DNA of 8,833 nt from assembly GCA_902495025.1 (NCBI GenBank), contig CABUWB010000061.1, forward strand, positions 1-8,833, in the 5' to 3' direction. A program made the translations under genes and the position numbers. Position 1 is the first letter of the stretch. Each line of letters starts with the position of its first letter. Positions 1 to 6,102 of this stretch are shown here, piece after piece. Origin of the DNA: an uncultured Eubacteriales bacterium (GTDB taxonomy: Bacteria; Bacillota; Clostridia; Lachnospirales; CAG-274). The notes under the pieces were generated by a model. It saw only the letters and a program-made list of their open reading frames with translations, did not search any database and was not told the DNA's origin.

Positions 1-160
1 CATAAACAATATTTTCGCAGTTGCAGCCTTCAATGCCATTTAAATATTCTTCACTTAATACCGTATCAATATCAGCAGAATTTTTAATATTATCCCTCAG
101 CTTAAGACTACTAAAAATATAAGCCTGTTTTTGAGAAACCTCCGCAATCATTAAATACAT
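1..160 (-). CDS. Cas10/Cmr2-like palm-domain protein, N-terminal fragment
   Basis: Only the first 53 codons are inside the window; the gene runs off the left edge. The start at 160 is set by an AAGGAGG ribosome binding site 8 bases upstream. The visible residues read MYLMIAEVSQKQAYIF followed by SSLKLRDNI. The pattern of a short beta strand, a Q-x-YIF helix start and an L-R-D-N-I-x-x-S stretch is what I know from the palm (polymerase/cyclase-like) domain of Cas10/Cmr2. That domain makes cyclic oligoadenylates in type III CRISPR systems. The palm begins at residue 1, so there is no N-terminal HD nuclease domain, unlike classic Csm1/Cmr2. The GGDD active site would lie outside the window, so catalytic competence is unknown. 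The gene lies 125 bases beyond the sigma gene and is separated from it by a terminator. The family call rests on pattern memory and could be wrong. Confidence 0.55.
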   Translation of the reverse strand, partial: MYLMIAEVSQKQAYIFSSLKLRDNIKNSADIDTVLSEEYLNGIEGCNCENIVY

Positions 161-220
161 AATACCAGCCTCCTTATCCTGATTAATATTAAAACATAAC
201 CTAAAAGAATTATCTTAAAC

Positions 221-252
221 AAAAAAGACGGCATACCCATAGGTATGCCGTC
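221..252 (-). terminator. Intrinsic terminator after the sigma-factor gene
   Basis: A perfect 11-bp stem (GACGGCATACC / GGTATGCCGTC) with a 4-base loop is followed on the minus strand by six T residues. It lies 34 bases past the stop of the sigma gene and before the Cas10-like gene. It should end most sigma transcripts, so the Cas10-like gene needs its own promoter or read-through. Confidence 0.9.
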
Positions 253-285
253 ATATACAAATAACAAGGAAACACCAAATAAAAC

Positions 286-990
286 TCAGGCAGCAAGCTG
301 TGCACAGATAACAGGCACAACAAAACGGACCTTTTTAGGTCCGATTTCATCGGACCTGCCATACATTGTTTCAGCTTTTCTGAATATCTTCTTTATATCC
401 TTATTCACAGACGATTCTGACACGCCCAGGCATGCAGCAATTTCATTCTGTCTGTTTTCAAGAACATATAAGTCAAGAACCTTCTTATGGCGCTCGTTTT
501 TCAAACTATTACGCAAATCTATGATGGCATTATTAATCAAAAAAGCGTACTCCGGCTCATAATCTTCAGGACCTGATGGTTCCAATGAATAGCCGTATTT
601 CTCATCATCTTTGTCATCTACGTCTAACGAAACTTCCCATTCCTGCTTATTAAGCTTTCTGAGAAATGTCACCATATGAAAATGTACTACCGTTGCAGCA
701 TATGCTGAAAAGTCCACCCCACGCTCAGGAGAATACTTAAGAACTGCATAGTAAATGGCCATTCTAGCCTCCTGATGTATGTCTTCGGAACTTACACTGT
801 GGTTCTTTACGTAGTAGCGGTTACTTATATTGATAAAGAGTGGTCCGAATGCCTCGCAAAGCTCACCAAAGACATCATTATCAACATGTTTTACCCCATT
901 TTCGTCAGTTACTACTGTTGCCAATGCCAATGCATTTATTTCTTCACTGCTGTTTTTTTTGTACCCTCTTATTGCAAATTCATTTTTCAT
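286..990 (-). CDS. Sigma-70 family RNA polymerase sigma factor (regions 2 and 4)
   Basis: A 234-residue protein. Residues about 45-115 match sigma region 2: an R-Y-Y-V-K helix, EDIHQEARMAIYYAV (core binding) and Y-S-P-E-R-G-V-D-F-S-A-Y (-10 recognition). An acidic linker (about 118-150) follows. Residues about 165-207 form region 4, with a helix-turn-helix in RQNEIAACLGVSESSVNKDI that would contact the -35 element. It therefore resembles a compact alternative sigma factor. A tail of about 25 residues after region 4 is hydrophobic and ends C-A-Q-L-A-A, like the ssrA degradation tag. The start at 990 has GGAGG 9 bases upstream; an ATG at 997 is out of frame and too close to it. The gene is transcribed alone from a promoter near 1170-1198 through a long structured leader. 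The truncated paralogue at 1337-1756 shares its promoter, leader and hairpin. No anti-sigma gene is adjacent. Confidence 0.88.
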   Translation of the reverse strand: MKNEFAIRGYKKNSSEEINALALATVVTDENGVKHVDNDVFGELCEAFGPLFINISNRYYVKNHSVSSEDIHQEARMAIYYAVLKYSPERGVDFSAYAATVVHFHMVTFLRKLNKQEWEVSLDVDDKDDEKYGYSLEPSGPEDYEPEYAFLINNAIIDLRNSLKNERHKKVLDLYVLENRQNEIAACLGVSESSVNKDIKKIFRKAETMYGRSDEIGPKKVRFVVPVICAQLAA

Positions 991-1023
991 AATTCATTTC
1001 CTCCTTATTATAAACAAAAAATT

Positions 1024-1075
1024 ACCTGTTACATACGGGCTTTTGCACCCGCAGTGACCTTGCATCAGCAAAATC
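1024..1075 (-). promoter_or_regulatory. Structured 5' leader RNA element, copy 1 (two hairpins)
   Basis: Read as minus-strand RNA, the first hairpin (1056-1075) pairs GATTTTGC with GCAAGGTC through 8 bp including two G-U pairs, with loop TGAT. The second is two-tiered: outer arms ACTG (1052-1055) and CAGGT (1024-1028, one bulged G), inner arms CGGG/CCCG (1036-1051) with an 8-base loop, and a 7-base one-sided bulge. The same architecture with different paired bases occurs at 1788-1840. It lies between the promoter and the ribosome binding site of the sigma gene and so may control translation or termination. No known riboswitch class was recognised. Confidence 0.6.
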
Positions 1076-1169
1076 ATCGACTTCACAAACACAAATGTAA
1101 TCGGCCTACAATAGGAATTTTGAATTATAAAACTGCATAAATCAGCTTGTTTCCTTGCTAGTCTGTATT

Positions 1170-1198
1170 GTTATACCATACAGATATTGGAAATACAA
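1170..1198 (-). promoter_or_regulatory. Promoter of the sigma-factor gene
   Basis: On the minus strand TTGTAT (1193-1198) and TATAAC (1170-1175) are separated by 17 bases, with TGG just before the -10, giving an extended -10. The paralogous unit has TTGTAT-17-TATAAT in the matching place (1952-1980), and this conservation is the main support. Transcription would begin near 1163, giving a leader of about 170 bases. Confidence 0.6.
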
Positions 1199-1254
1199 CA
1201 AACCATACAAAAAAGCAACCGTTCAACTCAAGCACTTCTCAAGTTCTAGTCAGC

Positions 1255-1276
1255 CGGCACACCATCAGGCATGCCG
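1255..1276 (-). terminator. Decayed terminator hairpin after the truncated sigma paralogue
   Basis: CGGCATGCC pairs with GGTGTGCCG through 9 bp on the minus strand, two of them G-U, around the loop TGAT. The hairpin and the preceding TATTTGTATAT stretch align with the terminator of the first unit (221-252), but the run of T residues is missing here. Termination is therefore doubtful; it may be a relic. Confidence 0.5.
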
Positions 1277-1336
1277 ACATTATATACAAATAGCAGAAAA
1301 ATGACAGATACAATCGGGCCACCCCTTTATTATATC

Positions 1337-1756
1337 TCAGTCCCAGCGTTCATGTTCACCGCCTTCATCCTCCGAAATAGCTTTGCACTTATCGCAGTCA
1401 GAGAGTGAATTGCCTGAAGCTGTTTCCACACAGTACCTGCTGTTTCTTGTAATACGTGTCATATGACCGGTAATTACGGAGCAAGCGTGCACATGAAAAT
1501 CAACTCCATTTTCAGGCGTATACGTTATAACAGCGTCGAAAAAGGCTAAAGTTGCCTCTCTGTGCATTATGTAAATGTCCATGCCGCTCTTTTTTACGTA
1601 ATACCGCCGACATAAATTTTCAATAATCGGTTTAAAAAGCAGATAAAGCTCTTTTGTGCCCGCTTCATCGATTATCACGACTCTATCTGTGCAGCTTTTT
1701 ACTGCCGATACAGCCATTGCGTTAATAATTGCTTTAAAAAGTATATCGTTTTTCAT
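1337..1756 (-). CDS. Truncated sigma-factor paralogue (region 2 only)
   Basis: A 139-residue protein with the same opening (M-K-N) and the same ribosome site spacing as the sigma factor at 286-990. Residues about 40-105 match its region 2: RRYYVKK, then M-H-R-E-A-T-L-A-F-F-D-A-V and Y-T-P-E-N-G-V-D-F. After a Cys/Asp/Glu-rich stretch the protein stops in what would be the linker, so region 4 is absent. Such a protein might bind core polymerase or -10 DNA but could not read a -35 in the usual way. It could be a competitor of the full-length factor, a partner of a separate region-4 protein, or a gene in decay. The intact frame, strong ribosome site, promoter and conserved leader favour expression. 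The promoter-to-hairpin unit is a duplicate of the neighbouring one. Confidence 0.7.
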   Translation of the reverse strand: MKNDILFKAIINAMAVSAVKSCTDRVVIIDEAGTKELYLLFKPIIENLCRRYYVKKSGMDIYIMHREATLAFFDAVITYTPENGVDFHVHACSVITGHMTRITRNSRYCVETASGNSLSDCDKCKAISEDEGGEHERWD

Positions 1757-1787
1757 AATGTATTTCCTCCTTATAAGTAAAAATTGT

Positions 1788-1840
1788 AAGCTTCGCCATC
1801 CGCTTTATTACGGACAGCTTGACTTTGCATAAGCAAAACC
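1788..1840 (-). promoter_or_regulatory. Structured 5' leader RNA element, copy 2 (two hairpins)
   Basis: As minus-strand RNA, the first hairpin (1821-1840) pairs GGTTTTGC with GCAAAGTC, 8 bp with loop TTAT. The second has outer arms AAGCT (1816-1820) and AGCTT (1788-1792), inner arms TCCG (1811-1814) and CGGA (1799-1802), an 8-base loop and a 6-base one-sided bulge. Compared with the copy at 1024-1075 the paired bases differ but pairing is kept, which is direct evidence for a selected RNA structure. It lies about 30 bases before the start codon. Confidence 0.6.
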
Positions 1841-1951
1841 AACAGATTTCACATACACAAACAACATTACCCATACGAAGGAACGCGAAACTTTAAAAGC
1901 CTTGTCATAGAAACACTGTTCCAGTCGTTATTCTTACTATTTTGTATCTTT

Positions 1952-1980
1952 ATTATACTCTATTAAAAATAAAAATACAA
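1952..1980 (-). promoter_or_regulatory. Promoter of the truncated sigma paralogue
   Basis: TTGTAT (1975-1980) and a consensus TATAAT (1952-1957) on the minus strand are separated by 17 bases. It matches the promoter of the first sigma unit in sequence and placement. The start would be near 1945, giving a leader of about 190 bases. It implies this gene is read independently of clpP upstream. Confidence 0.68.
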
Positions 1981-2051
1981 TAGTTTTTTCACCCCCTCTT
2001 ATTTTTTTCTTTCTATAAATAAATTATACGTCAAATCAAAAAAATTTCCAC

Positions 2052-2075
2052 TTTATAAATTTTTTTATAAATTTT
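2052..2075. repeat. Tandem 12-bp AT-only repeat (2 copies)
   Basis: TTTATAAATTTT occurs twice back to back, 20 bases past the clpP stop. Each unit contains the palindrome TTTATAAA. There is no GC-rich terminator after clpP; this AT tract is the only structure there. Its role is unknown. Confidence 0.6.
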
Positions 2076-2095
2076 TTATTATTGCCGAATACGCA

Positions 2096-2659
2096 TCATT
2101 TTACAAAATCTACTATACCAAATCTTACAGCCTCTTCCGCAGTCATAAAATAGTCCCTGTCAGTAACCTTCTTTATTACAGCCCTGCTCTTCCCGGTAAA
2201 ATCAGAAAGCAATCTTTCCATACGCTCCTTGCATTTTTTTATATTATCCGCTCTTATCTGTATATCCGTTGCCTGCCCATGTGCGCCCGCAGCCGGCTGG
2301 TGAATCATAATCTCAGAGTTTTTCAAGGCATACCTCTTACCTCTTGCACCAGCAGCAAGCAAAAAGGCACCCATACTAGCCGCTTCCCCCAAAGCGACAG
2401 TCGCAACATCAGCTTTGATACAGCGCATAGTATCATATATAGCCATTCCAGCCGTAACCGAGCCTCCCGGACTGTTTATGTAAAGCTGGATATCCTTTGT
2501 ATTGTCTGCACTGTCCAAATACATCATCTGGGAAACAACCATACCCGCAATATTATCATCAATTTCTCCAAAAAGAAATACAATTCTGTCCTTTAACATT
2601 CGGCTGAACAAATCACCTGCAAACCCGTTTTTTTCACTAATATATGGTGTATAAATCAT
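2096..2659 (-). CDS. clpP: ATP-dependent Clp protease proteolytic subunit
   Basis: A 187-residue serine protease of the ClpP family, which forms a double-heptamer chamber and degrades proteins unfolded by a Clp ATPase. The Ser-His-Asp triad is complete: Ser95 in GEAASMGA, His120 in IMIHQP, and Asp169 in the D-R-D-Y segment. YINSPGGSVTAGMAIYDTM (about 60-78) is the oxyanion/strand signature. The length is slightly under the usual 190-200 residues, with a short N-terminal loop. The start at 2659 has GGAGG 8 bases upstream. It lies 49 bases after the VirD4-like gene and is probably the last gene of that run. No clpX or clpC is in the window, so it would use an ATPase encoded elsewhere. It looks like a catalytically intact extra copy, not a phage head protease, but whether the genome has another clpP cannot be told from here. 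Confidence 0.95.
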   Translation of the reverse strand: MIYTPYISEKNGFAGDLFSRMLKDRIVFLFGEIDDNIAGMVVSQMMYLDSADNTKDIQLYINSPGGSVTAGMAIYDTMRCIKADVATVALGEAASMGAFLLAAGARGKRYALKNSEIMIHQPAAGAHGQATDIQIRADNIKKCKERMERLLSDFTGKSRAVIKKVTDRDYFMTAEEAVRFGIVDFVK

Positions 2660-2708
2660 GTTTAATTCCTCCTGGTAATATAAAATTTCAAATAAGTGCC
2701 ATCTGCAA

Positions 2709-4187
2709 TCAAATTTTTATATCATTAATTCTATAATCATAACATTCACGCTGCCCGATTAATATTTCCTCTAATATCTCCACAATATCTGAAATTTTAA
2801 ATTTCATTCTATCTTTTATGGGAATGTCAGCAAAATCAAATTTAAACTGAGGATAATCGTCAATATCCGTAAGCATTGTTAAATATGGTTTACATCTGTT
2901 TTTTAACACAAGGGCTTCTCCCTTTTCCTTTGAAAGCTGCTGAAGTTCTGCCGGTGATATAAGCGGATATTCACAACCCGCAATAATTTTATTTCCGCAC
3001 AATTCAGATATATACTCAAGAGTTTCAAGCTCATTAGAATGCAGAAACACTTTGGAACAGTTTGCTGCAATAGTCTGATAAGCGTTATACTTATTTTTTA
3101 TCTGGTCTAACGACTGCACAAACAGGAAATATCTCATATTTCTAGAGCGTGCTGCAGTAATCATATTTGCAAGCCCAGGTATTTCTGTAATATTTCCGAA
3201 CTCGTCTATAATCCAGTTCACCCTGCGTTTAAGTCTTCCTGTGACATTTATATCAGCCTTGTCAATCAGTATATTTGAAAGCTGAGAAACAAAAAGACTT
3301 ACAAGTCCATTCATGGTATCCTTGTTGTCCGGAATAACAAGAAAAACAGCGGTAGGGACACTATCTATTTCAGATATGTTGAAGCTGTTGCATTTCAGCA
3401 TACTGCACAGGCTTTTATTAAGTATAAACATTTTCAATATTCCATGTAATGTATTGATAATACAAGCATAGGTTTTTTCCGGTGCCAACTTGACATTTTT
3501 AATATTGTAATAAGCGGAAGCATAAGTTGGTACACACTCCAGTATTTTATCCACATATATACTGTTTTTTTCGGAAATAAAGTCCATCAGTGTAGATATG
3601 TTATATTCCTCCTTTTTACATATATTAAGCATTAAATCAAGATAACCCTGAAGCAAAGACTCCGCCATAAGATTCCAGAATACATCCTTACTTTTCTCCT
3701 TTGATGGTGCTGATAAGGTTTCCACCAAATCCGCAATATACGTTAATGCTTTATCTTCCTGCCCCAATTTATGGAGCTCATAAATGTATGCAAGTGGATT
3801 CCAGCTATCCGACAGCATATTTTTAAAATCCAAAACAGCAGTTTTATATCCCTTCTTTTCTAACCCTGCTCTGTGCCTGCGAGTGTATTCTCCTTTAGGG
3901 TCAGCAATAATCATACTCTCTCCCGCTTCTGCCAGAAACTCTATTGTAGGCATACCCACATTTCTGGATTTTTTTGAGCTTGTATTGCCCAATATTATGT
4001 AATGGTCCTCCCCCGAATCCGTATACGTCATTTTTTCACCACGCACCAGAGGAATGCCCGCTTTTTTCACCTGCTTACCATTATCACGCAAAGGAAAAAG
4101 CATATCAACAAATTCTCTTTTATCCGCAAAGCCTGTACTGTTTTGCGGCGGTATAAATCTTTCATATTTATATCTGAATACAGCCAT
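2709..4187 (-). CDS. VirD4/TraG-like ATPase, soluble, altered Walker A
   Basis: A 492-residue protein of the type IV coupling protein family, ATPases that normally deliver DNA or protein to a conjugation channel. Seen in order: a family-typical A-G-I-P-L-V-R-G segment (about 43-50), the P-loop position GNTSSKKS (67-74), SMIIADPKGE (91-100), Walker B WIIDEFGN (325-332), A-A-R-S-R-N (345-350) and the F-V-Q-S-L-D-Q-I-K sensor (356-364). In relatives I remember, the P-loop reads GxTxSGKSR; here the glycine before the catalytic lysine is itself lysine. No transmembrane helices precede the ATPase core, although most coupling proteins have them. The start has AGGAGGT, which overlaps the last codons of the upstream gene, so translation is probably coupled. 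No relaxase, VirB4 or other conjugation gene is in the window, so it may serve a non-conjugative role or be a remnant. Confidence 0.82.
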   Translation of the reverse strand: MAVFRYKYERFIPPQNSTGFADKREFVDMLFPLRDNGKQVKKAGIPLVRGEKMTYTDSGEDHYIILGNTSSKKSRNVGMPTIEFLAEAGESMIIADPKGEYTRRHRAGLEKKGYKTAVLDFKNMLSDSWNPLAYIYELHKLGQEDKALTYIADLVETLSAPSKEKSKDVFWNLMAESLLQGYLDLMLNICKKEEYNISTLMDFISEKNSIYVDKILECVPTYASAYYNIKNVKLAPEKTYACIINTLHGILKMFILNKSLCSMLKCNSFNISEIDSVPTAVFLVIPDNKDTMNGLVSLFVSQLSNILIDKADINVTGRLKRRVNWIIDEFGNITEIPGLANMITAARSRNMRYFLFVQSLDQIKNKYNAYQTIAANCSKVFLHSNELETLEYISELCGNKIIAGCEYPLISPAELQQLSKEKGEALVLKNRCKPYLTMLTDIDDYPQFKFDFADIPIKDRMKFKISDIVEILEEILIGQRECYDYRINDIKI

Positions 4188-4190
4188 AAA

Positions 4191-4850
4191 TCACATACCT
4201 CCTAATAATCCTATTGCATATTTGTTTTCGGATTTATTTTCCATTTCAATTATATTTCTTATTTTACAAAGTTCTAAATCATCATCTCTTACTATCATTT
4301 TGGATATTTTTTCAACAGTAACATCCAATATATTCTCATCCAACACTACAGAAAGCATTTTCACGTTTTTTGCACTGATGTCGGTATTATAACTTTCCTG
4401 CACTTTTTTCATATACAAGACAGCATCTTTTCTTTTTATCTGACATGTATTTATTTCACAAAGCTCAAAATATTCCTCTACCTTATTTACAATATCCTGT
4501 ACATACTGTAACTGTTCACTCATCACAGCAATAAATACAGGCTGTATGGTATCTCTGTAATCACTGAAAAAACTTATTAAAACATCAAAATACTCTTCGT
4601 TTTCATGTCCGACCCATTCAGAGAGGTCTATAATGAGCAGACCCTCATATAAGTTAGTAAAATGTGCCTTTCTCTGTAAAGCTGAATACATATCCATAAA
4701 CGCCGGAAAGCCAGTTTCAGGCTTCGAGTAGCTTACATATAAACTTTCATACTCTCTGCCCTCGCCAAATTCATTGTTAATTAACCTATTCACGGCAAAA
4801 TTAATATAATTTCTGCTATGTCCATATATTATGTGGTATATTTTATCCAT
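4191..4850 (-). CDS. Degenerate AAA+-like protein, function unknown
   Basis: A protein of 219 residues from the chosen start at 4850. An upstream in-frame ATG (4871) is rejected because the ribosome site AAGGAGTG lies inside that extension, 5 bases before ATG 4850. I do not recognise the family. The layout resembles a small AAA+ ATPase: an opening strand IYHIIYGHS where a P-loop would sit (but G-H-S-R-N-Y-I-N lacks the Lys-Thr/Ser), a Walker-B-like strand LLIIDLSEW (71-79), another strand P-V-F-I-A-V (104-109), then a helical lid-like C-terminus. If so, it has lost nucleotide binding and acts as a structural partner. The stop is 3 bases from the VirD4-like start, and its last codons contain that gene's ribosome site, which suggests the two proteins are made in a fixed ratio and act together. 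It ends Leu-Leu-Gly-Gly-Met. Confidence 0.62.
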   Translation of the reverse strand: MDKIYHIIYGHSRNYINFAVNRLINNEFGEGREYESLYVSYSKPETGFPAFMDMYSALQRKAHFTNLYEGLLIIDLSEWVGHENEEYFDVLISFFSDYRDTIQPVFIAVMSEQLQYVQDIVNKVEEYFELCEINTCQIKRKDAVLYMKKVQESYNTDISAKNVKMLSVVLDENILDVTVEKISKMIVRDDDLELCKIRNIIEMENKSENKYAIGLLGGM

Positions 4851-4880
4851 GTAATCACTCCTTTTTTCCATTGATTAAAT

Positions 4881-4902
4881 CTTTTTCATCTATAAATTAT
4901 AG
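4881..4902 (-). promoter_or_regulatory. Putative promoter/operator of the AAA-like/VirD4-like/clpP run
   Basis: The minus strand has TATAAT (4896-4901) inside the perfect palindrome CTATAAATTATAG (4890-4902), about 45 bases before the start codon. A good -35 is not visible at the right distance. A near-identical stretch precedes the membrane metallopeptidase gene (6083-6102), which suggests shared control. Confidence 0.42.
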
Positions 4903-4930
4903 CTTTTTTCTAAATTCCGTAATTTTTGAT

Positions 4931-4961
4931 AAAAAAAGGAATCATATTTAAAACTGATTCC
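4931..4961 (-). terminator. Intrinsic terminator after the membrane metallopeptidase gene
   Basis: A 7-bp stem GGAATCA/TGATTCC with a 10-base loop is followed on the minus strand by seven T residues. It lies 30 bases past the stop of the gene at 4992-6059. It separates that gene from the following three-gene run. Confidence 0.85.
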
Positions 4962-4991
4962 CTTTTGTTATTCTTTACTTTTAATTTGAAG

Positions 4992-6059
4992 TTATTTCAA
5001 AAAATCTTCATAGTCAGCCATTCTTTCTTCGGCGTATGCTCTTGCATCGTATTCCAGCTCATTTTCATAATAATCAGCATAGTTGTCCATAAACAAATAG
5101 CTAAGGTCTGCATTCCACCATTTTTCAACTTCGTCAAAATACGCTGAGCCATGATAATCTATGTCTTTTTTCTGCATTTCAACCAGCACCTTTATTGAAT
5201 AATACTGGTAAGCATGTCTGCATTCATGAATTACTGTATTTATACAATTGTAAGCATCATCATTTGCCAGATGTACTGCATCTATATAAAGAGTATTTTC
5301 CATGTCCGAATAAAGGCCGTAGGTGCCATCGCTGTCGCTTAATTTTTTTGCCTGAAAGCGCACTCCCTCCGTATTTAGTATTTCCGTTTCCATTTCAAAC
5401 ACCTTAAAAATCAGATTGTACCTGTCCTTGAAATCCATATCGCTCCATTTACTCTCTTCAAAATTCTCAAATTCATCAGGATATGTATATGTACCCTCCT
5501 CAGCTTTTACTCTTTCAAATTGCTCTATCTCAGTATGCAGTTCCTCTATATAATCCGCCGCATTCACAGCATTGCTGTTACGCAGATATATATATGACGG
5601 CAATATCACTATCATCAACACGCCAAACAAAATCATTCTAAAGTTCCTGCCCATCAGATAAAAAAAGCCCTTTGTACTGTCATTATCAAGCATTGTACAA
5701 TAAACATAGTAAGCCTGTATTACAAAAAACCACAATATCACTGCATACACAGTCGCAAACAGCCAAAACACGTTCTGCGCAACTACCAGTGATAAGAAAA
5801 TCATTATCGGTAATGAAGCATTAACTATAACACTCCATGTATTTCTTGTCCTATAAGTTATTGCTGCAAATATCAAACTTAATAAAGGCATGCCATAAAG
5901 CACCAGACTTGTTACGTCTTTATAACTCATATACAAATCCAGCTGATAAATGGTCAGTGCCTCTAAAAATCTGGGATGTCCCAAAAAATACAGCAGACAT
6001 ACAAACACACTTGCCAGCACATAAACAGGCAAGCTCATTTTCCTTGTTTTTTTACGCAT
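4992..6059 (-). CDS. Membrane-anchored HExxH metallopeptidase-like protein
   Basis: A protein of 355 residues. A GTG start at 6089 would add 10 residues, but the ribosome site AAGGAGGG lies inside that extension, 7 bases before ATG 6059, so 6059 is chosen. Five hydrophobic helices are visible (about 9-27, 52-68, 76-95, 97-117 and 141-158). Basic residues at the N-terminus and in the loop before the last helix put the C-terminal domain outside. That domain carries HECRH (278-282), the zinc and catalytic motif of HExxH peptidases. The segment E-L-E-Y-D-A-R-A-Y-A (334-343) could supply the third ligand, as in gluzincins. The substrate is unknown. It has its own terminator and a promoter-like element shared with the next transcription unit. 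I do not recognise a named family; peptidase activity is inferred from the motif. Confidence 0.72.
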   Translation of the reverse strand: MRKKTRKMSLPVYVLASVFVCLLYFLGHPRFLEALTIYQLDLYMSYKDVTSLVLYGMPLLSLIFAAITYRTRNTWSVIVNASLPIMIFLSLVVAQNVFWLFATVYAVILWFFVIQAYYVYCTMLDNDSTKGFFYLMGRNFRMILFGVLMIVILPSYIYLRNSNAVNAADYIEELHTEIEQFERVKAEEGTYTYPDEFENFEESKWSDMDFKDRYNLIFKVFEMETEILNTEGVRFQAKKLSDSDGTYGLYSDMENTLYIDAVHLANDDAYNCINTVIHECRHAYQYYSIKVLVEMQKKDIDYHGSAYFDEVEKWWNADLSYLFMDNYADYYENELEYDARAYAEERMADYEDFLK

Positions 6060-6082
6060 AAATAAACCCTCCTTTTTATTTA

Positions 6083-6102
6083 CTTTCACTTATAAATTAG
6101 AG
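6083..6102 (-). promoter_or_regulatory. Putative promoter element of the metallopeptidase gene
   Basis: The minus strand reads CTCTAATTTATAAGTGAAAG, closely matching CTATAATTTATAG followed by ATGAAA before the AAA-like gene. It ends 24 bases before the start codon, short for a full promoter plus leader, so it may be an operator or a -10 region with a short leader. Confidence 0.35.

Noticed and set aside
775..1140. Plus-strand open frame over the start of the sigma gene
   Set aside because: It is a shadow of the sigma gene and its leader, with no ribosome site and a composition unlike a protein.
1983..2003. Short GTG frame after GAGGG (about 9 codons) as a leader peptide
   Set aside because: The GTG directly abuts the purine run with no proper spacing, it lies upstream of the mapped promoter, and it is not present before the paralogous gene.
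4851..4871. Upstream ATG start for the AAA-like gene
   Set aside because: The extension contains the ribosome site for the ATG at 4850 and has none of its own.
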